A stretch of 64,000 nucleotides of DNA from Algoriphagus sp. (GTDB taxonomy: Bacteria; Bacteroidota; Bacteroidia; Cytophagales; Cyclobacteriaceae). Positions 25,595-35,919 of this stretch are shown here, in pieces. Position 1 is the stretch's first letter. The number at the start of each line of letters is the position of its first letter. The notes beneath the pieces are model-generated. The model had not been told where the DNA came from and did not search any database. It saw nothing but the letters and a program-made list of their open reading frames with translations. The stretch is taken from the NCBI GenBank assembly GCA_021298245.1, contig JAJTDZ010000001.1:1-64000 (forward strand), written 5' to 3'. Both the position numbers and the translations under genes were made by a program.

Positions 25595-28222
25595 CTAAAA
25601 TAAGCCCAATTGCTCTTCATCTCCCTTTTTAGGGGTTAAGGAAATGGTACTTCCAACTTCTATGGAATCGTTGGGTAGGTCTTCCGATTGTTCCTCCTCA
25701 GGTTCTTCTTGTTTAAGCTCATTTTCTAGTGGCTCAGAAGATATCAAGTGTACCTCCTTTACCTCATGTGAACTCAGCTTATTTCCAATCGCTTTCCAAC
25801 CTTTGACATCGATCAACATGTCCATATCAAATTCCATCTGCTCTTCTTGTTTCCCTTTTAGTAGCGTCACCGACAATTGGGCTTGGGTATCTGTAGTGAC
25901 TACCTTCAAGTAAGATTGCTTATGGTCAGTTATGAAACTAAATCGTTTGTTTAAGGTAGTCGTTTCGATCAAAAATCGCTTGACCATAAAGGTCTTAGAA
26001 GCTCCGTCATAATACACGGCAGCTATGATTTTTTGTGGGTCAAATTTCTGTAAGAGCAGCACTTCATTGGGCTCGTAACGATTCGTCAATTCGAAATTGG
26101 TAAGTTCATAGTCTCCATTGCGGTAGCAAACCAATATTTTATCATCTCCTAAAAAGTTACCTACTATTTTTCCTCTAGCATCCGTATTTAATCGTCCTAC
26201 AGAGGAATCATAATAAACATTCAATCCTCCTAAAGTAGACTTACCTTCCATTTTAAACTGTACTTTTCGTACAGGGTACTTGGTAAGAATATTTCCACCT
26301 GCAGCTCTGCCTTTGATTTCGATCTCGGAAAAATCAAAATCAAATACCTTAATTCTCGCCTTAGCTCCTTGAGTGAGGTAAACCGTAACTACCTCGGCTT
26401 CACCGTTTGGATTTGCTGTAAGGTACAAGGCCTTGGATCCTTTAGTTCCCTTAGTAAGCTCATATTCTTTATCTCGAGTGACTCCACCTACCTGAAATCT
26501 TTTCACCATGGCCCTACCCGAGGTTCCATCAAGGTAGATGAGGTTGTAGGTCATCCTTTCGTCATTTTTCTTAAAAACTCCTGCATACAGGATATCTTTA
26601 CCCATAAACAACTTTTCTTGGATTTTGGAAACGACCAATTTCCCATCTCTGCGAATAACCAATATTTCATCCAAGTCTGAGCAATCGCAGATGTATTCGT
26701 CCTTTTTTAATCCGAATCCTACAAAGCCGTCTGCCCTATTTACGTACAACTTGGCATTGTTGGCAGCTACAACCGAGGCTTGGATGGTATCAAAAGCCCT
26801 AATTTCCGTCTTCCTTTCTCTTCCTTTTCCATACTTATCGAGCAAGTTTTCAAAGTAAGCGATGGCAAAATCAGTCAAATGCTTGAGGTTGTAATTGACT
26901 TCTTTCAATTCTTCCTGCAAGCGCTTCATGAGTTCGTCTGCCTTAAAAGCATCAAATTTTGAGATCCGCTTGATTTTAATTTCGGTCAACCGTACCAGGT
27001 CTTCTTGTACGATTTCTCGATAAAAATCAGGCTTATAAGGATCCAATCCCTTGTCTATGGCTTCCAACACCGCTTCCCAGGTGGTACATTCTTCTATATC
27101 TCGATAAATACGATTTTCAATAAAAATTTTCTCGAGTGAAGAGAAAAGCAGTTTTTCTAATAACTCCCCCTTTCGGATTTCCAACTCTCTTTTTAGAAGT
27201 TCCTTGGTCTGCTTGGTATTGTAAGATAAAATTTCATTGACCGAGAGAAATACCGGCTTCTCTTCGATAATTACGCATGCATTGGGAGAAATAGAAACTT
27301 CACAATCGGTAAAGGCATATAAAGCATCTATGGTCACGTCCGGTGACACCCCGGGCGCCAACTGTATCTGGATTTCTACATCTTTGGCAGTATTGTCCAC
27401 TACCTTTTTGATTTTAATCTTCCCTTTTTCGTTGGCCTTCAAAATTGAATCTATCAAAGAATCTGTAGTTACTCCAAAGGGTATTTCTTTGATAATTAAT
27501 GTTTTATTTGCATCTTCTTCAATTCTTGCTCGAACCTTAACTCTTCCTCCCCTCTGCCCTCCTTGATATTCCGAAAAATCAGCCAATCCACCGGTTTGAA
27601 AATCTGGTAACAACTGAGGGGTAGTGCCTTTCAACACCTGTATGGATGCTTCAATCAATTCTCTAAAGTTGTGAGGAAGAATTTTTGTTGATAGTCCAAC
27701 GGCAATTCCTTCTACTCCCTGAGCCAAAAGCAAGGGAAATTTTACGGGGAGGGTTATGGGCTCACGTTTTCGACCGTCGTATGAAAGCTGCCATTCGGTG
27801 GTTTGGGGGTTGAAAACTACTTCTAAGGCAAATTTAGATAGCCTGGCTTCAATATATCTCGGTGCAGCTGCACCATCTCCAGTTCGTACATCTCCCCAAT
27901 TACCCTGTGTTTCGATCAACAAATCCTTTTGACCTAAATTCACAATAGCATCGCCAATAGAAGCATCTCCATGGGGATGGTATTGCATGGATTGCCCAAT
28001 GATGTTGGCAACTTTATTGAATCTTCCGTCATCCATCTCCTTCATAGCATGAAGGATTCTCCGTTGCACAGGTTTTAAGCCGTCCTCAATCGCTGGAACA
28101 GCTCTCTCCAAAATCACATAAGATGCATAGTCCAAAAACCAATCCTTGTACATTCCTGTGACAGGAACCGAATCATGAAGATTGGCATCAAATTGATCTG
28201 AGGATAGGGTTTCGTCACTCAT
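25595..28222 (-). CDS. parC: DNA topoisomerase IV subunit A
   Basis: The DNA-cleaving subunit of a type IIA topoisomerase. The 875-aa protein has the quinolone-region segment YHPHGDASIGDAI near 81-93 and the catalytic Tyr123 in AAPRYIEARL. The C-terminal region is a beta-pinwheel-like domain without a clear GyrA box, followed by an acidic tail ending EEQLGLF. It is downstream of parE with about 75 bases between, so the pair forms topoisomerase IV. Automated annotation may call it gyrA; the pairing and C-terminus favour parC. Confidence 0.92.
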   Translation of the reverse strand: MSDETLSSDQFDANLHDSVPVTGMYKDWFLDYASYVILERAVPAIEDGLKPVQRRILHAMKEMDDGRFNKVANIIGQSMQYHPHGDASIGDAIVNLGQKDLLIETQGNWGDVRTGDGAAAPRYIEARLSKFALEVVFNPQTTEWQLSYDGRKREPITLPVKFPLLLAQGVEGIAVGLSTKILPHNFRELIEASIQVLKGTTPQLLPDFQTGGLADFSEYQGGQRGGRVKVRARIEEDANKTLIIKEIPFGVTTDSLIDSILKANEKGKIKIKKVVDNTAKDVEIQIQLAPGVSPDVTIDALYAFTDCEVSISPNACVIIEEKPVFLSVNEILSYNTKQTKELLKRELEIRKGELLEKLLFSSLEKIFIENRIYRDIEECTTWEAVLEAIDKGLDPYKPDFYREIVQEDLVRLTEIKIKRISKFDAFKADELMKRLQEELKEVNYNLKHLTDFAIAYFENLLDKYGKGRERKTEIRAFDTIQASVVAANNAKLYVNRADGFVGFGLKKDEYICDCSDLDEILVIRRDGKLVVSKIQEKLFMGKDILYAGVFKKNDERMTYNLIYLDGTSGRAMVKRFQVGGVTRDKEYELTKGTKGSKALYLTANPNGEAEVVTVYLTQGAKARIKVFDFDFSEIEIKGRAAGGNILTKYPVRKVQFKMEGKSTLGGLNVYYDSSVGRLNTDARGKIVGNFLGDDKILVCYRNGDYELTNFELTNRYEPNEVLLLQKFDPQKIIAAVYYDGASKTFMVKRFLIETTTLNKRFSFITDHKQSYLKVVTTDTQAQLSVTLLKGKQEEQMEFDMDMLIDVKGWKAIGNKLSSHEVKEVHLISSEPLENELKQEEPEEEQSEDLPNDSIEVGSTISLTPKKGDEEQLGLF

Positions 28223-28296
28223 TTGGTGTAGTTAATTCAAATTCTTCTTGATACGTACTAGGAACTTCCTCCCCTTAGGGATTTATTCCTGATGCG

Positions 28297-30204
28297 CTAA
28301 TTTATTTCTGCTTCGTCTAAGGCTTCTTCTTCTTTCTTAGGATCGTCCAATGCCAAATCCTTTTCTATCCTCAAATTGTCAATAATAAAGCTTTGTCTAT
28401 CGGGAGTATTTTTTCCCATATAAAAAGAAAGTAAATCAGATACCTTGGTGTCTTTATTAAGTATAATGGGGTCTAGACGAATATCTTCGCCAATAAAACC
28501 ACCAAATTCCTCTGGGGAAATCTCTCCTAATCCTTTAAAACGCGTTATTTCCGGCTTTCCACCTAATTTATGGATCGCTCTTTGTCTTTCTTCATCGCTG
28601 TAGCAGTAGATCGTTTCCTTTTTATTTCTGACCCTAAACAAAGGAGTATCAAGAATAAAAAGGTGTCCATTTTTAACCAAATCAGGGAAAAATTGAAGGA
28701 AATAGGTCATGATCAGCAAACGAATATGCATTCCGTCCACATCCGCATCCGTGGCAATAACTATCTTCCGATAACGGAGATTTTCAATCCCATCTTCAAT
28801 ATTGAGTGCATGCTGCAACAGGTTAAACTCCTCATTTTCATACACCACCTTTTTTGTCATGCCATAACAATTCAGAGGTTTACCCCGCAGGGAAAATACA
28901 GCCTGCGTTTGCACATCTCTACTCTTGGTAATTGAGCCCGAGGCCGAATCCCCTTCTGTGATAAACAACATGGATTTATTTTTCACATCTTCTTCGGCCT
29001 TGGGATCATCGTAGTGCACCCTACAATCACGTAGTTTTTTATTGTGAAGATTTGCTTTTTTAGCCCGTTCATTGGCTAATTTTTTGATCCCGGAGATTTC
29101 CTTTCTTTCCCTCTCCGATTGTAAAATACGCTTCAATAGCGCATCAGCTGTAGAAGGATTTTTATGGAGGTAATTGTCCAGCTCAGTCTTTATAAAATCA
29201 TTGATAAAAGTTCTCAAGGTAGGCCCATCGGGTCCCATGTTTTGAGAACCTAACTTTGTTTTGGTTTGAGATTCGAAAACAGGTTCTTGCACCCTTACGG
29301 CTATTGCGGCTACCACCGATTGACGGATATCAGCTGCGTCAAAGTCTTTCTTGAAGAATTCACGAATCGTTTTTACTAGGGCTTCACGAAAAGCCGCCAA
29401 GTGTGTACCTCCTTGCGTGGTATATTGCCCATTGACAAATGAATAGTATTCTTCTCCATAGCTTCCCGAATGGGTCATGGCCAATTCAATATCGTTTCCT
29501 TTTAAATGGATAATGGGGTACCGTAAACTCTCTTCGTCGACTTTGTTGGACAGGAGGTCAAAGAGACCTTTATCGGAAAAAAACTTTTTTCCATTGAAGT
29601 TGATGGTCAAACCTGCATTCAGGTACGCATAATTCCAGATCTGATTTTCTAAATATTCTGGAATAAAATGGTAATTTTTAAAAATAGAGGCATCAGGAGA
29701 AAATATCACTTTGGTGCCATTCCGTTCTGACGTTTTCTCCAAAGGAGCGTCTTGGATCAATATCCCCTTTTCAAATTCAGCAATCTTGGTTTCCCCTTCG
29801 CGTATGGATTGGACTCTAAAAAAGTCAGAAAGAGCATTGACTGCTTTGGTACCCACCCCATTTAGGCCAACAGATTTTTGAAAAGCACCAGAGTCATATT
29901 TTCCTCCCGTATTGATTTTTGAAACGCAGTCGATGACTTTTCCAAGTGGAATTCCACGACCATAATCCCGCACTTCCACTTTATGCTCTGTAATCTTGAC
30001 ATCAATGATGCGGCCATGCCCCATCATGTGCTCGTCAATAGAATTGTCTATTACCTCTTTGACCAGGACATAGATCCCATCGTCTTGAGCGCTTCCATCG
30101 CCTAATTTACCAATATACATCCCCGGGCGTAATCGGATGTGTTCTCGCCAATCTAAGGATTTAATGCTGTCTTCTGTATAGTTTGCTTCTTGCGACATGG
30201 CCAA
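28297..30204 (-). CDS. parE: DNA topoisomerase IV subunit B
   Basis: The ATPase subunit paired with ParC. The 635-aa protein shows the GHKL ATP site ([14 protein letters not shown] near 49-62, DYGRGIPLG near 78-86), the transducer domain and the Toprim motifs [10 protein letters not shown] near 415 and DADVDGMH near 490. The first ATG (MAMSQ) is used here; the second two codons later is equally possible. It is directly adjacent to the upstream membrane protein gene. Confidence 0.93.
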   Translation of the reverse strand: MAMSQEANYTEDSIKSLDWREHIRLRPGMYIGKLGDGSAQDDGIYVLVKEVIDNSIDEHMMGHGRIIDVKITEHKVEVRDYGRGIPLGKVIDCVSKINTGGKYDSGAFQKSVGLNGVGTKAVNALSDFFRVQSIREGETKIAEFEKGILIQDAPLEKTSERNGTKVIFSPDASIFKNYHFIPEYLENQIWNYAYLNAGLTINFNGKKFFSDKGLFDLLSNKVDEESLRYPIIHLKGNDIELAMTHSGSYGEEYYSFVNGQYTTQGGTHLAAFREALVKTIREFFKKDFDAADIRQSVVAAIAVRVQEPVFESQTKTKLGSQNMGPDGPTLRTFINDFIKTELDNYLHKNPSTADALLKRILQSERERKEISGIKKLANERAKKANLHNKKLRDCRVHYDDPKAEEDVKNKSMLFITEGDSASGSITKSRDVQTQAVFSLRGKPLNCYGMTKKVVYENEEFNLLQHALNIEDGIENLRYRKIVIATDADVDGMHIRLLIMTYFLQFFPDLVKNGHLFILDTPLFRVRNKKETIYCYSDEERQRAIHKLGGKPEITRFKGLGEISPEEFGGFIGEDIRLDPIILNKDTKVSDLLSFYMGKNTPDRQSFIIDNLRIEKDLALDDPKKEEEALDEAEIN

Positions 30205-30699
30205 TTATCCTTTTTGCCTAGCTAAATTAATTTTTCTCAAAAGCAGTACAAGTAAACCTATGACCCAAATCACTAAAAGGCTTGGAGCCAAATAAAACCA
30301 AAGACTGTAGGCATCTACACCTAGTCCAACAGGGTCATTGAGGGTTTGTACCACAAAGCCGGCCAATCCCAAATTTACATTGATCCAAGCGCCAAAGGTG
30401 TAAAACCAGGTGAGAATATAGTCTCGGTAAGGATCTCCAATGGGAAAAATACGATGTAGTCTAGAACTCGTTTTTGTTTCTAGCGCCTTTGGAAGAATCA
30501 AGGTAAGCAAGTTGCTCCCTAAAAATGCAATCAACAAGGTATAGAAGAAAGTATCCTTCGACCATTCCTGAATAATTATCCCCTGATCGTCGGCAGTAAA
30601 ACCAAATTTATCAGGCAAGGCAGCATAGAAATACATCAAAGAAACAATAAAGACTGTAAGGCTTAGGTAGTAGAAAACTTTCCCGAATCTGTAATACAT
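30205..30699 (-). CDS. Four-helix membrane protein of unknown function
   Basis: A 164-aa protein with four hydrophobic segments at roughly 9-28, 50-70, 93-113 and 130-154. I do not recognise the family with confidence. It ends on the base before the parE start, so the two are probably cotranscribed. It has no signal peptide beyond the first membrane segment and no obvious catalytic motif. Confidence 0.75.
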   Translation of the reverse strand: MYYRFGKVFYYLSLTVFIVSLMYFYAALPDKFGFTADDQGIIIQEWSKDTFFYTLLIAFLGSNLLTLILPKALETKTSSRLHRIFPIGDPYRDYILTWFYTFGAWINVNLGLAGFVVQTLNDPVGLGVDAYSLWFYLAPSLLVIWVIGLLVLLLRKINLARQKG

Positions 30700-30861
30700 G
30701 AATAAATGGATTGATTTTGCGAATATAACCGATTTGCTTGAACCTTCTCCCTAAAAAAGAAGTTCAAAATAGACAGGTGGTGTCAAAATGGAGAATAAGC
30801 TTCAAGGCTTAAGAAGGATTTCAAAAAACACCCCATCTTTGAAGAATATTTTATACGATTC

Positions 30862-31251
30862 ATGAAGTATTTTCCCTTTTCACTTGCCTCTCTTCTCTTC
30901 CTATTCTTCTCTTGGTCATGCAGTAGTGCAGTAGATGCGGGAAAGATTGATTTAGAAAATTGGAAAGCAGATCGCTATGGATGTAAGGGATTACGAGTCA
31001 AAGACCTAGAAGAGCTCCGAACAATTAAAAATCAGTTTTTGGGAATAGACAACCAAGCCTTAATTAAAACTTTTGGAAGACCAGATCGGGTAGAATTGGT
31101 CGATAAAAGCCAAAGTTTTTTCTTTTATTTTCTAGAACCCAGTGGGGACTGTCAAGGTGTGGAAGCAAAAAAAGAACCCTTAAAGGTTCTTTTTAGAATG
31201 AACGCACTCAGTAAAGTCTCCGAAGTGACCATTACAAACCTGAATCCATAA
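30862..31251 (+). CDS. Small lipoprotein of unknown function
   Basis: A 129-aa protein with a lipoprotein signal peptide; the lipobox cysteine is Cys20 (SWSCSS). The mature part contains two further cysteines (YGCKG and GDCQG) that could form a disulfide, and an FGRPDRVE segment reminiscent of the SmpA/OmlA type of fold found in small outer-membrane lipoproteins; that resemblance is tentative. Its last 20 bases overlap the convergent ROK kinase gene. Confidence 0.75.
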   Translation: MKYFPFSLASLLFLFFSWSCSSAVDAGKIDLENWKADRYGCKGLRVKDLEELRTIKNQFLGIDNQALIKTFGRPDRVELVDKSQSFFFYFLEPSGDCQGVEAKKEPLKVLFRMNALSKVSEVTITNLNP

Positions 31252-32164
31252 AGCAGAGTGCTGCCGCCCCCAGGGTACCCGCATTATTTTCTAATGTGGC
31301 CTTTTTCAAGCGTAAATCTTTCAAATAATAGGAAGTGAGGTATTTTCTGGTATTGTAATCTATGGTAGGCATCATAAATTCAAGTCCTGCAGAAATTCCT
31401 CCTCCAAAATACACATCCGTCACATCGAGCACCCGAATGGTAGAAACGATGGCCTCGCTGAGGATTTCTCCCACTTCTCTAAAAACCATCAGGGACACTT
31501 CGTTTCCTTCCCGAGCGGTATCTACCAATAAATGGGTACCCAGTTCCTTTCCTACCAAGTTGCCTGCTTTTTCAGGATAAGCAGCAATTAGATTTCCCAT
31601 TATTTTTAAAATCCCTTTCCTTCCCACCAGGCTCTCTAATCCTGCATTTCCTCTAGAGAGCATGTGTCCCATTTCTAGGGCATTACCTCTGGATCCTTTA
31701 AATACTTTTCCGTCCAAAACCAGGGCACTCCCTATACCTGTTCCCATGGTGATAAAAAGAAAATTATCAGATACCTCTCCTTTTCCAAAGTAAAACTCGC
31801 CTATAGCTGCTGCAGCGGCATCATTTTCCAAAAAGAATTCGTGCTCAGGAAATGATTTACTCAAGGTGGTCTGAAGCGGAAAATTATTTAAATCAGGTAT
31901 GGCTGGGATTTCTAATGGGGTAGTTCTGTCCTTACTGATCATTCCAGGAAGGCCAATTCCTACTTTTCCTACCTGGGGATAAAGTTTTAGGTATTTTTCC
32001 AAAATGGACACAAAGTTTGCTCCAAATCCAGAGCTGTGCTCTCGGTAGGAGGTGGTATCTTCTTTGTGAAATTCAAGAAGATCCCCGGATCTGTCTACCA
32101 ATCCAATTTTAACATGGGTTCCCCCCACATCTACTCCTAAAAACTGACTCTCATTAAACTTCAT
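31232..32164 (-). CDS. ROK-family sugar kinase (glucokinase-like)
   Basis: A 310-aa ROK kinase. The N-terminal phosphate motif FLGVDVGGTHVKIG is at about 8-21, the catalytic aspartate lies in ENDAAAAAIGE near 110, and MGTGIGSAL near 138. The conserved EMGH His is present, but the following segment RGNAGLESLVGRKGIL lacks the CxCGxxGC zinc cysteines of most ROK proteins. By family it phosphorylates glucose or a related sugar; the exact substrate is unknown. Confidence 0.85.
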   Translation of the reverse strand: MKFNESQFLGVDVGGTHVKIGLVDRSGDLLEFHKEDTTSYREHSSGFGANFVSILEKYLKLYPQVGKVGIGLPGMISKDRTTPLEIPAIPDLNNFPLQTTLSKSFPEHEFFLENDAAAAAIGEFYFGKGEVSDNFLFITMGTGIGSALVLDGKVFKGSRGNALEMGHMLSRGNAGLESLVGRKGILKIMGNLIAAYPEKAGNLVGKELGTHLLVDTAREGNEVSLMVFREVGEILSEAIVSTIRVLDVTDVYFGGGISAGLEFMMPTIDYNTRKYLTSYYLKDLRLKKATLENNAGTLGAAALCFMDSGL

Positions 32165-32209
32165 GGTTATTTCCCTAGGTTTGATTGCTAAAAAAGCAAA
32201 ACTATTCCA

Positions 32210-32704
32210 TTACTTCTTATATTCTTTGCCGATCTCATAAAAAATTTTGTGTACAGCCGGACATACCAAGGTGTTTTTTAAAGTCAAGTCCAGAATACCA
32301 AGCATGTTTTTCCTGTTGGTATGAGGATATTCTCGGCATGCTTTGGGGCGACTTTCGTAGACCAAACATGCATTATCTGAGCCTAAAAAGGGACAGGGAG
32401 CACTTTTAAATACAAAATCCCCATCTTCGTCTCGGTAGAGGTAGGTATTTACAAATTCACTGGATTTCATTCTAAAAATTTTTGCCAAGCGATCGATATC
32501 GGTCTGAAGAAGGATAGGACTGGTCGTTTTACAACAATTGCCACAGTCCAAACAATCCAAGCTAGCAAAAACAGCCTCGTGCTCCCGATGAAACTTCTCA
32601 TCTAAATTTTTAGGACGGGTCGCTTTTATCTTGTCCTTTATTTTTTTGTTGGAAGGATAGTCGGAGCTACTTTCTTTTGAAAATTTTTCTAAATCTATGG
32701 CCAC
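32210..32704 (-). CDS. YkgJ-family cysteine cluster protein
   Basis: A 164-aa protein with the family cysteine pattern: CLDCGNCCKTT near 52-62, then CPFLGSDNACLVYESRPKACREYPH near 102-126 and a later CP. These eight or so cysteines probably bind an iron-sulfur cluster or zinc, an inference from the family. It lies between the ROK kinase and cvfB on the same strand. Confidence 0.85.
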   Translation of the reverse strand: MAIDLEKFSKESSSDYPSNKKIKDKIKATRPKNLDEKFHREHEAVFASLDCLDCGNCCKTTSPILLQTDIDRLAKIFRMKSSEFVNTYLYRDEDGDFVFKSAPCPFLGSDNACLVYESRPKACREYPHTNRKNMLGILDLTLKNTLVCPAVHKIFYEIGKEYKK

Positions 32705-32748
32705 TTCGTTGTGGGATTTCTTTGGAAAAAGTGAATATAAACCAATGC

Positions 32749-33582
32749 CTAGTCTCGAGACAAGGAAATGCCATCTTCATGAATAACTATTTCTCGAGCT
32801 TTGTAAAGCTGACCTATGCACTGCTTGAATTGCTTCTTGCTCATGCCTAATTGCGCCTTGATCGCTTCTGGGTCAGAGCGATCATGTAGGGGTAAAAATC
32901 CTTTTTCCTGAAGCATTTTTAGAATCTTCTCTGCACCCTCTTCGTACTTAACCCTACCAAAGGGATTCCATTGCAAGTCTAATTTACCGTCCTCTCTACG
33001 CTTTTTAACCCAAAGCTTTCGTACCTCTCCCAGGTTTACCTCTTCAAACACCTCATTGGCATAAAGCAGACCCTCGTACCTATCCTCCAATAAAACCTTA
33101 TACCCTAACTCCGTTTTTTCGAATATCAATCCCTTACACTCCCCTCCCGGCACATAATCTTTGGGTGCGGGATAAATAAATTCCCTGTATTTGCTCACAC
33201 CAATAAGACGATTGGATCGATAATCCACGCAAACTTTTACCAAATACTGTTGACCTGCTACCATAGGTTTAGCCATTTCTGCGTTGGGAACAAACAAATC
33301 TTTCAATAATCCCCAATCCATAAATGCTCCGAAAGAGGTGACTTCTTTGCAAGTCAACATCCCAAACTCATCCAATTGAAGCAAAGGGGTATCTTTTACA
33401 GCCACTGGACGATCTTCACTATCGGTATATACAAAAACTTCCACTTCGTCTCCCGCTCGTTCCTCCCCAGTCAAATAACCTTGTGGAAGGAGTACCTCTG
33501 CTCCATCGCTTAATGCCAAGTAGGCCCCAAAATCTGTAAACCTATTGATGTATAGTCGATTGACTCGTCCTAATTCTTTCAT
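32749..33582 (-). CDS. cvfB: CvfB-like S1 RNA-binding protein
   Basis: A 277-aa protein with tandem S1-type domains, seen as DFGAYLAL near 17-24, SFGAFMDWGL near 83-92 and GYKVLLEDRYEGLLY near 160-175, and a C-terminal winged-helix-like segment ending HEDGISLSRD. This is the CvfB/YitL architecture, implicated in RNA binding and virulence regulation in Firmicutes. It stands first in the minus-strand group and diverges from the dehydrogenase gene. Confidence 0.88.
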   Translation of the reverse strand: MKELGRVNRLYINRFTDFGAYLALSDGAEVLLPQGYLTGEERAGDEVEVFVYTDSEDRPVAVKDTPLLQLDEFGMLTCKEVTSFGAFMDWGLLKDLFVPNAEMAKPMVAGQQYLVKVCVDYRSNRLIGVSKYREFIYPAPKDYVPGGECKGLIFEKTELGYKVLLEDRYEGLLYANEVFEEVNLGEVRKLWVKKRREDGKLDLQWNPFGRVKYEEGAEKILKMLQEKGFLPLHDRSDPEAIKAQLGMSKKQFKQCIGQLYKAREIVIHEDGISLSRD

Positions 33583-33661
33583 GTCCTAAAGGTAAAAATT
33601 TATCCTATGGAATAGAGAAAAGAAATATAGACATCCCCTGTCAGGAAAGACAGCAAGCATG

Positions 33662-33692
33662 TTGGAATTGCCTTGTCTTAGCCGTAGTTTTG
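33662..33692 (+). promoter_or_regulatory. Bacteroidota-type promoter for the 3-hydroxyacyl-CoA dehydrogenase gene
   Basis: TTG at 33662-33664, a 20-base spacer and TAGTTTTG at 33685-33692 match the phylum consensus TTG-N19/20-TAnnTTTG exactly. It lies 53 bases before the ATG at 33745. Confidence 0.55.
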
Positions 33693-33744
33693 ATAGCTTT
33701 AATTCAGCAGATTATCCAACTTAATTTTTATAAAATCAATTGAA

Positions 33745-34632
33745 ATGAAAACTATTTCGGTCATTGGTTCAGGTACCATGGGCAATGGAATCGCCCACCT
33801 ATTTGCGCAGTTTGGCTTTGAAGTAGCCTTGGTAGACCTTTCTCAAGAGCAACTCCAAAAAGCCTTGCTAACCATTTCCAAGAACATGGACCGGCAGGTT
33901 GGAAAAGGTGTTTTGCAAGAATCAGAAAAATTGGCTTCATTGAAACGCATTCATCTTTTTACCGACTTGGCTACTGGCGTAAAAGAAGCTGACTTGGTGA
34001 TTGAAGCCGCCACTGAAAATTTACTCACAAAATTGGAGCTTTTCAGACAACTAGACGAGGTTGCACCAAAGCATGCCCTATTGGCGTCCAATACCTCGTC
34101 TATTTCGATTACAAAAATAGCTGCTAGTACCCAAAGACCCTCTCAAGTCATTGGGATGCACTTTATGAACCCAGTACCCTTAATGAAGTTGGTAGAGGTG
34201 ATACGAGGCTATGCTACTTCAGCAGAAACTACTCAGATAATCATGGACCTTTCTAAGCAAGTAGAAAAGGTTCCTGTTGAAGTAAACGATTATCCAGGTT
34301 TTGTGGCCAACAGGATACTGATTCCTATGATTAACGAAGCCATGTATGCCTTGCACGAAGGAGTAGCAGGAGTGGAAGAAATTGATACGGTCATGAAACT
34401 GGGTATGGCCCATCCCATGGGCCCATTGCAATTGGCTGATTTTATTGGTTTGGACGTATGTTTATCCATTCTAAGAGTCCTGCAGGAAGGTTTTGGGAAT
34501 CCCAAATATGCCCCATGTCCCTTGTTGGTCAATATGGTAGAGGCGGGATTTACAGGAGTAAAATCAGGGGAAGGTTTTTACATCTACCACCCCGAAAGTA
34601 AAGAGAAGTCCGTTTCCAATAGATTTAAATAA
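33745..34632 (+). CDS. 3-hydroxybutyryl-CoA dehydrogenase
   Basis: Oxidises or reduces 3-hydroxyacyl-CoA with NAD(P). The 295-aa protein has the Rossmann motif GSGTMGNGIAHLFA at 8-21, the NTSSISIT and GMHFMNPVPLMKLVE blocks with the catalytic His, and the C-terminal dimer domain (GVKSGEGFYIY). It probably works in butyrate, amino-acid or fatty-acid metabolism; no partner genes are adjacent. A good promoter lies just upstream. Confidence 0.93.
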   Translation: MKTISVIGSGTMGNGIAHLFAQFGFEVALVDLSQEQLQKALLTISKNMDRQVGKGVLQESEKLASLKRIHLFTDLATGVKEADLVIEAATENLLTKLELFRQLDEVAPKHALLASNTSSISITKIAASTQRPSQVIGMHFMNPVPLMKLVEVIRGYATSAETTQIIMDLSKQVEKVPVEVNDYPGFVANRILIPMINEAMYALHEGVAGVEEIDTVMKLGMAHPMGPLQLADFIGLDVCLSILRVLQEGFGNPKYAPCPLLVNMVEAGFTGVKSGEGFYIYHPESKEKSVSNRFK

Positions 34633-34646
34633 TAATTCCCCAAAAG

Positions 34647-35264
34647 ATGCATTTAGCAGTTTCAGGAAATATTGGCAGCGGTAAAACTACCCTTACCGAA
34701 AAATTGGCCAAACATTACGGATGGAAAGCCGAATTTGAGGCCGTGGATGACAATCCCTACCTACCAGATTTCTACGAAGACATGAAGCGTTGGGCCTTCC
34801 ATCTGCAAGTGTACTTTTTAAACTCAAGATTTAACCAATTAAAGAAAATTCAAGCTAGCGCAACCCCTACCATTCAGGACCGTACCATTTACGAGGATGC
34901 TTATATTTTCGCAGCAAACCTGTATAAGAGTAAGTTACTCAATGAACGAGATTATGCGAATTATACCAACCTTTTCCATTCCATGATTTCCCATGTGCAT
35001 GCCCCTGATTTACTCATTTACCTCAAGGCAGATATTCCTAAATTGGTAGGTCAAATCGAAAAAAGAGGAAGAACCTACGAGACCGCCATGCGAATCGATT
35101 ACTTGAAAAACCTCAATGCACATTACGAGGAATGGATTTCCAATTACAAGGAAGGAAAACTCCTCATTATTGATGTCAATGAATTGGATTTTGTAGAGCG
35201 AGCAGGAGATTTTTCCTTTATCGTGGAAAAAATAGAGCGGGAAATGTTTGGCTTATTCGCCTAA
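34647..35264 (+). CDS. Deoxynucleoside kinase
   Basis: Phosphorylates deoxynucleosides in the salvage pathway. The 205-aa protein has the P-loop GNIGSGKTTL at about 7-16 and the base-binding QDRTIYEDAYIFA segment near 76-88, with the ERD motif represented by NERDYANY. It resembles the deoxyadenosine/deoxyguanosine kinase group; base specificity is not readable by eye. It starts 14 bases after the dehydrogenase gene. Confidence 0.9.
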   Translation: MHLAVSGNIGSGKTTLTEKLAKHYGWKAEFEAVDDNPYLPDFYEDMKRWAFHLQVYFLNSRFNQLKKIQASATPTIQDRTIYEDAYIFAANLYKSKLLNERDYANYTNLFHSMISHVHAPDLLIYLKADIPKLVGQIEKRGRTYETAMRIDYLKNLNAHYEEWISNYKEGKLLIIDVNELDFVERAGDFSFIVEKIEREMFGLFA

Positions 35265-35915
35265 TCATCCTTTTCCAAGTTTTCTCATCAGCCATTGGTA
35301 GATGATGCTCCGTTGTTCTTCTTTGGGGTTAATCAGAAGTTGATCCAATCTTTTCAGGGAGCCTCCTGTCATTAGGGTTTCATAAGGAGATAGTCGAATC
35401 AAGGAATAGCCATAAGCTATGGAAAGTAAATCTATCTGGAAGCTGGTATATGCTTTAAGCTTCCAGCCTGTGGCCCCATTTCCAAAAAAATCTCCCGAAG
35501 GAGAAGCACTACCAAAAATACGCTCTGCCAAGGGCGGTCCAGCCCAAACCCTAGGGAGTAAACCTACCTTGAGTGCTTCTTTTTCAAAGGTTCTGCACAG
35601 TCTTTTGTGTCCTTCCACAAAGGAAAAAGGGTGATCTAGATAGAATTCAGACTTCAAGGTGATCCCACGATACCTTTGGAACTCCAATTCATCGTCCCAG
35701 ATTAGTACATGCTTCTCTAATTGGAAATCAAAATTAATCTTTTCCAAAAGAGGAGAATCGCCTAATCCTCCCAGATTGCGAAGGATTTCATTTAAAATGG
35801 AAGAGGTTTTTGTGTCTAATTTTTTCCTAGACACCGGCAAGGTCACTTGCCCATCGTAACTCGCCCCTCCTTCCCTAAGAATAAGGTCAAGTTGACGCGT
35901 CATCAAATGCTCCAT
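35265..35915 (-). CDS. Hypothetical protein (216 aa)
   Basis: I do not recognise this family. The 216-aa protein is soluble, with no signal peptide, and contains a central aromatic-rich stretch and a C-terminal basic helix ending RKLGKG. The N-terminus offers two starts, ATG 35915 (MEHLM) and one four codons later. It sits 4 bases after the DUF2452 gene on the same strand, so the two and the small membrane peptide upstream form one transcript. Confidence 0.75.
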   Translation of the reverse strand: MEHLMTRQLDLILREGGASYDGQVTLPVSRKKLDTKTSSILNEILRNLGGLGDSPLLEKINFDFQLEKHVLIWDDELEFQRYRGITLKSEFYLDHPFSFVEGHKRLCRTFEKEALKVGLLPRVWAGPPLAERIFGSASPSGDFFGNGATGWKLKAYTSFQIDLLSIAYGYSLIRLSPYETLMTGGSLKRLDQLLINPKEEQRSIIYQWLMRKLGKG

Positions 35916-35919
35916 GGAG

